Below, piece by piece: positions 1 through 12,314 of a DNA stretch of 64,000 bases (within the stretch, counting starts at the first letter, position 1; each line of letters opens with the position of its first letter). The translations under genes and the position numbers were made by a program. Under the pieces are notes generated by a model. The model was not told where the DNA came from. It was given only the letters and a program-made list of their open reading frames with translations, and did not search any database. The DNA is from Gnetum montanum (Eukaryota > Streptophyta > Gnetopsida > Gnetales > Gnetaceae), in assembly GCA_015680685.1 (NCBI GenBank), contig MNCI01026893.1, positions 220,829-284,828 of the forward strand. Direction: 5' to 3'.

Positions 1-1182
1 GGTGATGGAGAGTATGATTTGATTGAAGACCTTAAACATGTCAAGGCCAATATTAGCTTTTATCAATTGCTTCAAATAGGAGATCAGCAAAGAAAGGCTT
101 TAGAGTTCATTAAAGGTAAAAGGAGAGTTAGAAAATTAGAGTTAATTTATGTGTCTAATAATGATGATAAATTAAAGACCTCGTATGATAAGGAAGCTCC
201 ACCTTTTATTTTGACAATGAAATTAAAGGATAAATACTTACACAATTGTTTGATTGATTCTGGAGCTACATCTACTATAATGCCATTGTCTATATGTAAG
301 AAACTTGGTTTGATTCTTGAAAAATTAAATAAAAAGATTGTTCAAGTGGATAAAAGTAGAGTGAAGATTGTAGGTCAATTACCAAATATCCTATTGGAAA
401 TTTCTTCTGAACCCCGTGTCAGAAGTAGAGTAACTATTCAAGTGGCAGATATACCAGATTCATATAGTCTCTTATCGAGTAGAAGTTGGAGTAAGAATTT
501 CTTAGGTCACATATCAATAGATTATTCTCACATATGGCTACCTTGGAAAGGAGAACCAAATCAGATATACATCTATACCAAACCTTTGATGATTGATAAC
601 ATTACTTCAAATGGAAAAAGTAAAATGGCTGAAAAAGGAGGTGTTGAAGACAAAATTTGTACACTTCAAGAAAATTATAGTTTTGAAAAAGAACAATCAA
701 AGAATGAGGATAAATGGGAGTTATACTTTGATGGTTCATGTAATTTAAAAGGTGCAGGAGTTGGTATAGTTATATTAAGAAATGATTCACCTAAAATTCT
801 CAAAGCAATTCATCTATCTTTCCCTTGTACTAACAACAAAGCTGAGTATGAAGCTTTATGTATTGGTATAAGAATAGCTCTAGACAAAAAGATTAGAGTA
901 ATCACTATAAAAGGAGACTCAAGATTAGTTTGTGAACAAGTAAAGGGTAACTGTGTAGTAAAGAGCTCATTCTTAAGACCTTATAAGCAACTTGCTTGTA
1001 AGATGTTAGATCAGTTTCAACATTGTTAAATAGAGCATATAAATACAGCAGAGAATCTTATAGCAAATGATTTGGCAAAGGCAGCTTCAACATTCGATAT
1101 ACAAATAATAGAAAGTTCCAAAGATGTAATGTTTGAAAAAGAACATCAGCCATCAGTACCATATAATATAAGACATTTATAA
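1..1182 (+). pseudogene. Ty3/gypsy pol part 1: protease and RNase H
   Basis: The frame enters open from the left edge. It holds an aspartic protease: the active-site motif DSGATSTIMP lies near position 260, followed by the flap and LLSSRSW-type C-terminal motifs. It then runs into an RNase H domain from about 712 (YFDGS near 726, then NNKAEYEAL near 835, then GDSRLV near 915, and a final remnant ENLIANDLAKAAS near 1051-1089). The frame is broken only by TAA at 1027 and TAA at 1180. The RNase H looks like the archaeal-type (RVT_3) version that Tat elements carry after RT, yet here it sits before RT. The gag part lies outside the window. Assignment to Ty3/gypsy is secure; the exact lineage is not. 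Confidence 0.9.
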
Positions 1183-2502
1183 GTATTTGAAGATGATGAT
1201 AAAGTACTAAGATTTATGAAAAGCAAACAAGAATTTCAGGGTCATGTGATACTTGAAACGTCATCAAACTCCAAAGCTAATTTCATTCCAAAAAGGATGA
1301 TTGACTTGGAACATGAGTTCAAGAAAAAATCACTTACTGGAAATGATATACAAAACCCAGATAGTCAATCTTTTGAGGTAGTGAATTTTGGATTAGACAA
1401 GATGTCAAAGATGTTGAATGTTACAAACGAAAGAGATTCGAGTTTCAAGCAAAACTTGTTAACATTTCTAAGAAATAATTTGGATAATTTTGCTTGGTCT
1501 TATGATGATCTTAAAGCCTTTAGGCAAGATGTGATGACACATAAAATTCCTTTAATGGAAGGTTGTAAAATAGCCAAGCAAAAACAAAGAAAATTTAATC
1601 CATCATTTGAACCAGCTATGGAAGTCGAAATCAAGAAATTGTTGCAAGCACGAATCATATATTCAATACAATATTCAACATGGCTTGCTAACCTTGTTCC
1701 AGTGAGAAAGAAAAATGGTGATATAAGGCTTTGTGTAGACTTTAGAAATCTGAATGATGCCTTAAAAAAGGATAAGTATCCACTTCCAAGAATTGATAAG
1801 AAGCTGATTAAAGTCTCAGGTTGTCAAGTATATTCTTTCTTAGATGGTTTCTTAGGTTATAATCAAATTGTGGTAGATAAGAATGATAGATACAAAACAA
1901 CATTTATCACCAAATGGGGAACTTTCGCTTACAAAAGAATATCATTTGGATTGTCAAATGCTGGAGCTACTTTCCAAAGAGCAATAGATTTAGTGTTTAA
2001 GGATTTGTTAGGCAAATTTGTGGTGGTTTATTTGGATGATATTACAATATTCTTAAAGAAAAAAGAAGATCATATTAATCATCTCCAGCAAGTTTTCGAC
2101 AGATGTCGTGAGTTTGGTATTTCATTAAATCCTAAGAAGTGTATGTTTGGGGTTAAATCTGGAAGCTTATTAGGCCATGTGATATATCAAGAAAGAATTT
2201 TCATAGATAATTCCCAAATCCAAGCAGTACAAAATATTTAGCATTCCACAAGTAAGAAATCTCTTAGATCTTTCTTTGGGAAGATAAACTTTGTGAAAAA
2301 TTTCATCCCCAGGTTTACTGAAATTACTAAACCTTTAATGCATATGCTAAAAAAGGATGTCCAAGTAGAGAAAACACCAGAATCAGAGAGAGCTTTATAA
2401 AAAATTAAAAATGCTATACAAGAGACTCCATATTTGGTGAAGCCTAGGCTAAAAGAAGATTTTTGGTTATATTCTTTGGATTCAAATGATTCTATCACTG
2501 TN
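1183..2502 (+). pseudogene. Ty3/gypsy pol part 2: reverse transcriptase and connection domain
   Basis: This continues in the same frame as the protease/RNase H part. Visible RT motifs in order are FAWSYDD near 1490, RLCVDFRNLND near 1727, FLDGFLGYNQI near 1840, FGLSNAGATFQRA near 1947 and the catalytic YLDDI near 2030. The connection domain follows (SLRSFFGKINFVKNFIPRF from about 2259). Stops are TAG at 2239 and TAA at 2398. The usual RNase H after RT is nearly absent: the frame ends near a single N at 2502 and the text resumes in the linker before integrase, so about 250-300 bp seem deleted or unassembled there. The catalytic aspartates of RT are kept, but the gene is broken. Confidence 0.9.
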
Positions 2503-3832
2503 TGCAAAGTTTTAGATTTTCATTGGAAATATGAAAAAAAATTAAGGTAATGGGATTAGCCAAGTTAATGGCTAGAGAAAGTGAAGTATGTACACTTGAC
2601 ACCCATGAAGAGAATTGGTATGATGAAATTTAAATTTCTTAATATAAGAAAAATCCCAAATAATTTAACTGCAAGTCAAAAGAGAGCTTTCTTCAAAATA
2701 GCACGATAATTCATTGTTAAAGATGGTATATTATATAGAAAATATTTTCAAGGGGATTTATTGGAATGTGTTCATAATGATCAAATTAGTTTCATTTTGT
2801 AACAATTTCATGATCATTTGAATTTATTTTATGAATTCCCTAAGTCAACTATGCAACATATACTTTGATATGAATATTACTAGCCTTCCATGTATCAAGA
2901 CATTAGTTCAAAGATTCAAAAATGCTATAAATGTCAAATTCATGGGCCCAAAATTAAAAAGGCTAGAGCCCCTTTAATGCTAGTAGTTGCAGATACACCA
3001 TTTCAGCAATGGGGTTTGGATTTTATTGGTACAATTACTCCTTCAAGAGCTGGACAAAATTTTATTCTCACAAATATTAATTATTTTACTAAATGGTCTG
3101 AAGAAAAGGCTCTAAGAGGAAGTTCAGCATCAGATGTGATTAAGTTTTTAGAAGACAACATTCTAAGTAGATTTGGTCTACCCAAAGTGTTAGTGTCCCT
3201 TCAAATCTGAAGAGTTTATCAAATGGGCATTAGAAAAATCTATTTTCTTATTTTCCTCATCAAATTATTATCCTCAAGGAAATGGCCTAGCAGAATCCAC
3301 CAATAAAAATCTTATCGCTTATATCAAGAAATCGATGGATGGGAATCTAGGAAATTGGATCAATTATCTACAATTCAAATTATGGTGAGATTAAATTAGA
3401 TTCAAGAGAGCTATTAGGACATCACCATATAACTTAGTCTATGGTTTGCCAGCAAGAATTAGAAATAAGATTGTAAGCTCAGCTTCTAAATTCGTACAAA
3501 AATATAGTGAAAAGACTGATAAAGATAGAAGTTTCATGACTTTTCTTATTAAAAGAGAAGCTAAAGTAGATAAAGCAAGGGATAATTTGTTACAGAATAC
3601 CTCTCAAGTTAAAAGATGGTTTGATAGGAAAGCTTTGAAAAGAACTTCTAAGATAGGGGACGTTGTCCTATTATGGAATATGAAGAAACCGAATAAGTTT
3701 ACACCAACATGGATTGGTCCCTTTCAAATTACAAAGCAATTGTCAGAGGATACTTACAAATTATCAACTTTGGATGGCATGGAATTGCAATTTCCATATA
3801 ATGTTTTGCATATAAAACATTATTTTGGATAA
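2503..3832 (+). pseudogene. Ty3/gypsy pol part 3: integrase
   Basis: The zinc-binding HHCC region is seen at about 2805-2940 (FHDHLN, then CYKCQ), interrupted by stops. The core begins with WGLDFIGTI near 3010, carrying the first catalytic Asp, in the same frame as the upstream pol. Near 3199 a small deletion removes the segment expected to carry the second catalytic Asp and shifts the frame. The rest (SSNYYPQGNGLAESTNK, with the catalytic Glu, near 3257) continues in another frame to the C-terminal part, which is open from 3446 to 3832 and ends in a typical LKPYF-like tail (LHIKHYFG). A nearly complete but inactive integrase. Confidence 0.88.
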
Positions 3833-4190
3833 TTGCATACAGCTTGAAGATGTCCTTACACAAGATAATATATGTATATACTCTTAGGTATAATATTACT
3901 AGGAATATAGTATTAATTATTATGGTTAATTATGCTATTGATATACAATTAGATAAGTAAATAGTATAATAGTAAATATATTTATCATAAATTTATTTCA
4001 ATTAGAAAATAGTTTTCCTTCAAGTAAGGCAAGTGGAAGCCTACAAGTGAAACAAGTGGAATCCTATAAGTGTGACAAGTAGAGAAGATGACTCATCCAC
4101 CACTTAGTGAGGATTGTGACAAATGGTTAGAATACCTAAAAAGAAGGAAAATTGGTTGACGACTCTTGGGTGAAATTTCAAATTTCTAGC
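3833..4190. other. AT-rich non-coding stretch after integrase, possibly LTR
   Basis: There is no reading frame here. The first part is very AT-rich; from about 4020 there are short repeats of the type AAGTGGAAxCCTAxAAGTG. By position it should be the 3' untranslated region or 3' LTR of the preceding element, but no polypurine tract or second LTR copy is visible, so the LTR reading is an inference. Confidence 0.3.
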
Positions 4191-4193
4191 ACC

Positions 4194-4200
4194 TATAAAA
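4194..4200 (+). promoter_or_regulatory. TATA box (TATAAAA)
   Basis: CCTATAAAAAGAGG is a good plant TATA box. It lies 84 bp before the ATG at 4285, leaving room for a start site and short leader. It may be the promoter of an LTR or of the small ORF that follows. Confidence 0.5.
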
Positions 4201-4284
4201 AGAGGATTGGGTTGCCTAGGATTTCTTCATCTTTTAATTCAAGTTGAGTAGAGCAAGTAAGAGAGAGCTAATTTGAAAGAGGAG

Positions 4285-4797
4285 ATGGAGTTTGGGAGAG
4301 CAATGAGAAAGCCTTTTATCTCATATGTGATGGGATGTTGTCTTGAACATGTGTTGAAGGCTTACCTAAAAGCTAGATCATGTGGAGCTCCAAAAGAGTG
4401 TACTTTCATGGCTTGGTTGTCCAATGAATTTTCATTCCTAACAAGAGGATTGGAGATAGAGTCCAATGTTTTGGGGCAATATCAAGATTGCACCAAAGAG
4501 GAGAAGAAAAGTGAAGAAAAACCAACCAATGAAGAGTCATCATGGACATGGGAAGAAGCATTCTTATCCTGAGACGAAAATGAAGGACCCAATGAGGAAG
4601 AACAGAAGAGTGCATCTGAAAAGGAAAATGGGAAGAGTGCTGAAGAAAAAGTTCCAGTAGATAAACTTGAGAGCTTCACCAAGCCAGAGAACAACAAAAC
4701 ATTCTTCATCATGTTAGAAATTTTCTATGAGAGAGTTAGAGAGATGAAGATTCCTACTAGAGTAACCCTCATAATTCAGTTACCATATCAAGAATAG
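4285..4797 (+). pseudogene. Unknown acidic ORF with one internal stop
   Basis: ATG at 4285 opens a frame of 95 codons to TGA at 4570. The same frame then continues to TAG at 4795, giving 170 codons with one internal stop. The N-terminal third is mixed hydrophobic with several Cys; the middle is strongly charged (EEKKSEEKPTNEESS, then ENEGPNEEEQKS); the last third looks globular again. I do not recognise the family. A TATA box stands 84 bp upstream. It could be an extra ORF of an LTR element, a gag N-terminus, or a decayed host gene. The ATG at 4285 was preferred because nothing upstream is conserved. Confidence 0.4.
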
Positions 4798-7700
4798 TCC
4801 ATGAGAAAAAGACTTGCTAATGTACAGTTTCTTGTTTTTCTTAGGAATGAGGTTTTTATACTATCAAACCTTATGTTTGATGGGAATTTTCCTCCAAAAA
4901 GATTTGTATGTTCAGCTGTGAAAATTCAATAAAAATTTCAGTATAGTTTAGTTTTAAAGGGCTCACATAATTCTTTAAGCTTTTAAAGGGGGCAGAAATG
5001 TTGGCATATTTGGCCATTTCATAGAATAGGTTGGCATGATAAAATTGGTTAAGAGTTTTTTGAGAAGTGGCAAAAATTTCAGTTTGAGAGAAAAAGAATA
5101 AGTTAACAACAACATTCTTTTTATTTAAGAAAAAAAATATAGGAGCACCATTTCTATAGTAAGCGTATAAATCTCTAAGCATTGCATTTTATAGGGCAGC
5201 AATATAGATATATAAATATATTATGATACACTGGGCTTTACAAATGAATATCCTGATAATATCAATGCCATAGTGGGATTATGAAGGAAGTCCAATTTTT
5301 ATATGCATCATTTATATTATATGAATATGTAGCAAATCAAAGAGCATCTTAAGCAAAATTAGTTTTATTTTGGGAAAGCATATCTCTGCAGAAACACAAA
5401 TTCGGCAGTTCGGTGCAGGGAAATTAATGTAAAAGATACAAGCACGCAAAGGTGAAATTTCTGAAATGAAATTGCTAAAAATTTTTGAAGCATAAGAAGC
5501 TTCTTCGATGGCCATGGTGGCCCTGTTCTACGCTACAATCCACAATAGATTAGCTCTCATTGTTCCCGTTGTTAACACTAGGACATCTCCATCAAAATCA
5601 AACTACCCCCTTCTCTAGCATATCACATGCCTGGTCTGTTCGCTTATACTCACTGCTCTACTCATCCATTCAATCCTTTCTTTTCGATAGCGCATTCCCT
5701 TCTTCCTGTGAGTAAACTACTCTACTCCTTACTTGGGTAAATGCAACCCTTCTGATTGCCCACACCTACTTACATGACTGAATTTCATTTTTTTAAGGCT
5801 AACAGCAGATTATGCGACAACCTTTCTTCCTCTCCTTTGGACTCTCATATTGAATTCCTATAATTATCCCCAGCAGAAGGTCATGACCAGTGATGACCAC
5901 CATTGCCGTTGCATTGGTGAGCTCTTGTGCTGCATGGCGAGCTCTTGTTCTGCACGGAGGTCCACGCTGTCCGACTAAGGTGCGACCACATCATCAATGC
6001 ACTGCCAAACCCTACCCACCTCTGTGCTATTTCAAATAACTCAGCAAATTTTGTGATTGTGTGCCAAGGGATTCACTACGGCCAGGAGCGCCTTGAGCCA
6101 TACGGGCAAAACAGATGAAGTTCATTGCCGCAACAATGACGAAAATAGAAACAACATCGTGGCTAGGAACTCATTTTAAAAATTTCAGGTGATTAAAAAT
6201 GTAAATCAAAATTTTCATTTGCTCCTGGATCCTGCAATCCAAAATTACCAAAAATAGCAGTAGTGCCTGATGCTGACTCATTCGTCTTCATTGTTGCCAA
6301 TCCACCGAGTGCGGTAACAGAGACACGAAGACACAACAAGATAGGTGCACAACTGAATCAACAGAACCAAGAGATGTTTTAGCCGATGCTGATAAATCAG
6401 AGTTGTAGTTTATTCAAAAGAAAATGTCATCACCGAAGACAAATACAAAACCTGGACGTACAGAATCAAAGTCACAAAATAACATTTCAATTTCATATGG
6501 TCTGGTGGTAAAATAATAATTTCAGCAATTTCTCACATGAAATAATGGTATGGAGTACTTGTTAAAGACCTAGGCTTAATTTAATTATCCCAAGTGAATT
6601 ACTAAGGCTTTATACACGATGGGTAATTAAAATCATAGAATAACAATTGAATGAAGCTCCTATAGTATGAAGACCTTGGCTTTAATTTTTAATTGAGATT
6701 TATGAAAGAAATATTTGTAAAATGTGTAAAGACACATGTCAATATTAGCATGATTTTCTCCTAACTTCCCAACTTCCTAGCTTGTTGGGCAAGTAAGATN
6801 AATATTGCTTGTAAGATGACTTACTGAAGACAACTTTTCAGCCTCTTTTTCATAGTCCTGTGAGTTATGCTTATTGTTTTTTTATTTTGTTTAAATTCTT
6901 TAACTAGTGGCTTAGATAGTATCACGCTTGGCAAGTAATTTTGGGATTTTTATATTGCTCTTATTGTTCTTGTTGGATAATAGAATATTTCTATTAAAAT
7001 TTCTCCATAGAAGTGCTTGTGTTTGAAAGCCTTAAGAGCATTTTAGTAGTGAATTTGATTATTGTGCAACATATAAGAACTGCTATTGAGATTGTTGTAA
7101 GAGAGCCTCTGCATGTAGTCAAGCCATTGAACAATTTAATAGTTAAGAGGGTTCAAAAAATCTTTGGTATTTTGATAGGACCAGAATAGCTTCTTTTCTC
7201 TTTAAAGTGAATCTCCGTGGTATTTCAATCAGAAATTGTCAAGTCTTTTGAAGGTTCTACTAAATTCAATTGTTGACGTCCATTATCTAGCCAAAATGGA
7301 GTCTCATACGTGATAGTTTACGCAGCAATTTTTGATAGCATAGTAATATTATCTTGAAAAAATTACTTATTTGAACCTTGGAAGTTTGAACAATTCGTAG
7401 TTATTGATTTTGGATAGCTTTGTTGCGAAGTGTTTACTCGTATCATTTTACCTTGTTTAAACATTTGAGTTCTTAACACAAATCTACTTTCTTTCATTTC
7501 TATTTCCAATGAATCTTGCTCTATTTCTAATTTTCTTGTGGAACTATCTCTTTCTCTGGGAAAAATTAGAAGTATATTCGTGGAGTTGTGCTTAAATGTT
7601 TTTGCAAAAGTTTATTTGTTAGAAGTAGGTACTATAAGGACTGTGTAGACTAGGCAACTAGACAAAATAGGAACTCTCAACAAGTCACAGTACTTGGCAA

Positions 7701-9654
7701 AGTTGGCTGAATCTCTTTAAGATAAGTCATTTGTAGTTTTACACACAACCCAATCATTTCATTTTTCACAACTGCACACCACAACAACACACACACATAC
7801 TCACATTAACTATTGAGTCTATTTGCAGATATATGGGCCTTGGTGTTTCCAGAAGACCAGCAAGCACCTAAATCCTATTCGAGGACACTCGTTGGTTGTC
7901 ATATCCTTAGACATGTGTGACCACATCATCACACTAAAGTTCTAGAAAAGTTAGGCAAGAAAATCACTTGCCCTTGGGCAAAACCATATTGATATCTTCT
8001 CCAATGCCAAGTCAGGAAGAGGGGTGTGATCTATAGGTTGATCAAGACAACAAAGAATGCCAACCAGCTCATTCACAATGAGCATTGGCTTGAGTAGGAC
8101 CCTACAAGGGGAAGTAGAACAAAAAATAACAACATTAACACAACATGTAGACACTTATAATTTCTTAAAAAAAATTTACACATCCTAGTCAAGGGTGAAA
8201 TTAGCCTTCATAAAAAGGTTTAAGGTGTTGGTTCAAATTTTCTTAAGAAAATTCATAAAAAACTAAATATATTATTACAACCTCTCTTAGATTTAAAATT
8301 GTAGAAAAAAGAATTATAACCAAAACATCAAAACCACAATTATGCCTTAGCTCAAAACATGCATCACTTTACAAAAAACATCAAAACATAGAAAAAGTGG
8401 CCATAATAAGAACAAGTGATAAAAAAACTTATTGAAAATAGAAAAAATAATTTTTCTTCAAAAAACACAAAAGAAAGATATTTACAACATAATTTATAAA
8501 AAGTAAAATCCCTAGGATCAAGGAGGTTGACAACCCCATCTATGATAACCACATCCATCCTCAAAGGGGTAAAGTGCTACAACCAAATTTAGACCAATTA
8601 ACACATCCTTACTATAAAATTCAGAAAAAAATCATCTTAGCTCTGATTTCAATGATCTCACCATGGAAGGAATTCTGAAATCATGAAATTTCTATTCATG
8701 ATCATTGTAAACAAAAAAATATAACCAGTCTTGCACAAAACATACTTAAAAACAGCAAAACTATAGCCATCACCATTAACCTCCATTCACACAAGGTTAG
8801 GAAAAAATTCACTAAAAATTTATTCAAGCTCCAAATAGAGTGATTCTACCACTGTTTGAAAGCTTAAATCGAACCCTGTGTCCTCATGCTCAATAAAAAA
8901 TTTAAAACATTAGCCAACTTTTCAGAAAAAATTTATTAATGTTGATGAAAATTTGAAAAATAACACAAACTCCTAATTGCACAACCAAACTAGAATAGCC
9001 ATAACTTGATCAATATAACTTCAAATTAAACAAGATGATAGCCATTTAAAATCTTAAATGCAACAATAAAAACTAAAAACATAAAATTTGGCAAAATTTA
9101 AGCCATTTTTCTAGTAAAAAATATACAACATAACTTGCTTTTTTGAAATAGAAAGCATAAAAAAGCACAAATTTGACATTATGTAGTCATAGATTATGAT
9201 CCAAATAGCCAAACCAACATCAAAAAATCATAAAACACACCTAAATAAGGGGTAGGATTCCATTAGAATCTAATTTTAATGAAACCTTAGCCCTAGATCT
9301 AAGAAAAACAGCCTCAACTTGAGATTTTTGGAAAAGCATTTGAAAAGGCAAACCTAATTTCAAACATTTTATTTTCCAAGGCAAAAATAACAAAATAACC
9401 CTAGATCCACATGAAAATGGCTAGAAAAGGACATGGAATTTTTTTATAATTTAATTTTATTGTCTCATTTTAACTAGATTTGAGATAAATGACCTATTTC
9501 TATTAATAAAAACAACAAAAATAGCCCGAACACTCTGAAAAAGGCAAAGAATGGCCTACCTTGGAACTAATGACAAGGACTCTTGGATGGAAATGGCCTT
9601 AGGATAGGTGAATATTCTTTTGGTAGCATCATCTAACACTTCGATGTGTGAATT
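4798..9654. other. Long non-coding stretch, no gene seen
   Basis: No domain or sustained frame could be found on either strand. About 5535-6120 is more C-rich, and short ORFs there have no recognisable motif. A single N stands at 6800. From about 8160 to 9654 the plus strand is A-rich and resembles degenerate untranslated retroelement sequence. Together with 28526-28947 and 47147 onward, the right-hand end forms the locus into which the two Tat elements jumped. Confidence 0.5.
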
Positions 9655-9659
9655 CTTAC
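9655..9659. repeat. Target-site duplication CTTAC (left copy, element 1)
   Basis: CTTAC directly precedes the LTR that starts TGTAGCGATCG. The identical CTTAC directly follows the other LTR at 28521. A 5-bp duplication is the standard size for Ty3/gypsy integration. Confidence 0.9.
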
Positions 9660-10295
9660 TGTAGCGATCGAAAACGTCGGCGGCTGGAAAACACTGAGGG
9701 GTCAGCAGATGCGACATTTTCAACCTCGTATCCGCAGGAGGGTTGTGATAGGTGTAAGTAGATACGGGGTGTCCTGAATAGTCTGGTTGATCATATAGGG
9801 ACTTAATCAGTGTCTATATAGCCTTTTGCAACGTGTAGTTTGAAAATAGAAATGAGAGTGCGATGTAATGCTTAAAGGTAGAGAAGACAGAATATAGAGT
9901 AAAACATAGTAATAAGCAGGAAACAAAGTAAAATGTAGTTAGAAAATTACACCGCTCCAAAGTTATAAGCTTTCTCTATCAGGATGGATACAGTTGGTTG
10001 CACAGCATTGCGGAGTGCAGAGATCCCAAAAGTAACCAAGACGTGTAGAGCAAAGATGGCTGTGCACTCGGGTGCGGACTCAAGAGCTGACAATGCAGGA
10101 ATTCTACCAAGGTGGTAGAAGGGGGATAGAGCAAAAGGCCAGTTGAGAATGCTAAATTTTTTCAATGTCAAATAGAAAGCTTACAATTCTCAATGTTACA
10201 ATGTGCCAGGAATTCGAGAAAGAGAGAGAGCTGGAGAGAGTCGAAAATCAAAAAGTCCAAAAAATTCTGAAGCCCTTTGAATGTTTCTCATTGCT

Positions 10296-10305
10296 GTATT
10301 TATAG
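10296..10305 (-). promoter_or_regulatory. TATA box in LTR (CTATAAATAC)
   Basis: The minus strand reads CTATAAATAC. The same box occurs at the equivalent place in all four LTRs of this family, so transcription should start about 30 bp further along the minus strand. That makes U3 roughly 960 bp and R plus U5 roughly 600 bp. Confidence 0.7.
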
Positions 10306-10875
10306 GACCAAGGTCATGCAAAAGAGGTGATTTGGATGCCACATTCCTTGGGCCCACATTGACTTGTTCGTGCTGTACGTGCCAGCACGACCATTGGACA
10401 TGCATGACCGTGGTGACTATGAATCTACCATGCTATAACTGTGAGCCTACTACGTCGTAATTGCATTGTCAATGTCTAAAGACATGTGCCAACGATTCAA
10501 TTAGGTGAAGTGCATTGATGTCACACACCCACCTGCATGCTTTTCTATGCTTCGTAGTGTAGCACCTTGTCCTGTGTTCCGCCACATGTGGGTTGCATGC
10601 TTGCTACAGTGTGCTACACTATGTAGTGTAGCAAATGGCCTTAGTTGCAAAAACTTTGCCAATTTGTAAACTTTGCTTCCTGTGTCATGAGACTTGCAAA
10701 CTTTCTGATCCTACCATTTGAGCTTCCTTATGTCTCTTTTGTAGGATTGCTACGCCTTGCTATGCCATGTAGCTCAGTGTAGCATAGCAACAGACATGGT
10801 CCGCTGCTTCTTGATGGAAAGGGACATTGCTGAAGGACTTGAAGTTGGGTGAAGGAGCTAGCTGTATAGTCTTTA

Positions 10876-10913
10876 CCATGCTACGCTATGCTACGTAGTG
10901 TAGCGTAGCATGG
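10876..10913. repeat. Near-perfect palindrome in LTR U3
   Basis: A 38-bp inverted repeat with 13-bp perfect arms (CCATGCTACGCTA and TAGCGTAGCATGG) around the centre CTACGTAG, itself palindromic. Decayed equivalents lie in the other three LTRs near 28151, 30161 and 46761. Confidence 0.85.
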
Positions 10914-11258
10914 AACTTCATTCCGCAATTGTTTTCTAAAGCTTGGTACGCTACATAGCGAGGCGTAGCATAGCGTAGTAAACTTCATGACTTAGAAAAC
11001 TTGCTGAACTATTTTGCGCATCTTGGGCACTGCTATCAAATTTGTGCATTGCTTTTGAGTAGGCCATCAGCTGGGTAAACTACTTAGGTGGATAGGCAGG
11101 ATGATCGGTGGAGCCTGTTTAACACCTAAAGTAGAAAACTTGACAAACTGGCTGGCCTGAATTTGGAGCATTCTCTTCTTGAAGAACTATTGTAGCACTG
11201 TGCAAATTACAAGGCTTGGTGAAGCATGCATGCCTTGGAATTTTTTTGGGGTGTTTCA

Positions 11259-11271
11259 TTGGCCCCTCTTT
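11259..11271 (-). other. Polypurine tract, element 1
   Basis: The minus strand reads AAAGAGGGGCCAA, directly followed by the LTR start TGAAAC. This is the plus-strand priming site for reverse transcription. It is identical in element 2 and differs by one base in the third element. Confidence 0.88.
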
Positions 11272-12314
11272 GTCGACATCTAGAGAACGGGCTCAATAGA
11301 CATTCACAAAGAATAGGAAACACCATATAAGGAAAAATACTAAGGTTGTCGCTCGGTGAGTGTCGAGACATTGCTTGGCTGCACTTGAGAGTGTTGCATT
11401 GGATTGAAATGGTGAAGTAAGGAGGAAGGAGGCACAAGAGAAGGGAAAAGATGAGGTTTAGCTGAATCCCTTGTTGGAGTGCTCATGAGGGAGTCGTGTG
11501 CATTTTCATCTTTACTTCAGCTAGCCTTCGACCTCTTGTAGGATGGATGTCTTTCCCAGGATGAGTTGTGTTACATCCATGTAGGTTTTTGACCTAACTA
11601 CATATGCTTTCCATGTGGTGAGCTATGTTACGTGCATCATGGAACTTGCACTGATGTTTCCCACGCGGCGATTTGCGTTACACACGTCATAGGAGTTTGC
11701 ACTTTATAGTAGTTAAGCTAGTCAAGGCACTCACTTCGTGAATCTGTAGCATTTGTTGCTGTGGCAAGATGTGCCCTTGGGGGAAAAGTTCTTGCTCACT
11801 GTAGGTGTTTTTGAAGCTATTGGACATCATTGCTGGTGTACAATGTCCAAAGTAGAAAGGCTAGCAATGGCTGTGGTAGCACCAGCATGGAGGAACTAGC
11901 CTCTGAAGCACTGTTGTGAGTGTGGATGCACTAGAATCCCTATCACGGGCATGCGTTCTCAATTCGGCTATGGGATCAACTGCCATATAGTCAAATGCCA
12001 TTGGCAGGGGCTTGAAGGATAACAGTATTGTGGCTGGTCCACAATACTCTCAGAAGTCCAGTTGTAGGCACTAGCCGAGGAACTACCGTCAAGGCAAGGG
12101 GCCATGGTGACGATAGGTTTGAAGGACCAGTGCAATGTCGTATGACATCTCCAGAGGATTAGCACAATGCCAAGGGTGGCGGCATCATGCACATTTCGAA
12201 GCATGTCCCCATTATGTCGTGGACCACGTTTTGGAACTACGACACCCCACCCGTGCGTTAGTACTGCGCATGCTCGTTCGATGTGTACTTGGCACAAATG
12301 CACAATAGGATGTG
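11272..12314 (-). other. Non-coding region between integrase and 3' LTR, element 1
   Basis: About 1 kb without a supported frame. It is conserved with 30557-31604 of element 2, so it is a regular part of the element. The stretch next to the polypurine tract is also recognisable in the third element before 54565. Confidence 0.6.

Larger units (their letters stand above)
9660..11258 (-). repeat. 3' LTR of element 1
   Basis: 1599 bp, TG...CA on both strands (plus strand starts TGTAGCGATCG and ends GGGGTGTTTCA). It aligns along its length with 26909-28520. Read on the minus strand it begins TGAAACACCCC directly after the polypurine tract. The U3 half is filled with GCTACGCTA/TAGCGTAGC inverted motifs. 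Confidence 0.92.

Noticed and set aside
5927-6118. Short plus-strand frame in the C-rich stretch
   Set aside because: 63 codons, no motif, no promoter or conserved neighbour; consistent with chance.
8636-8652. Minus-strand TTGAAATCAGAGCTAAG resembling a copia-type initiator-methionine primer site
   Set aside because: Only a partial match, and no LTR ending beside it or polyprotein beyond it was found.
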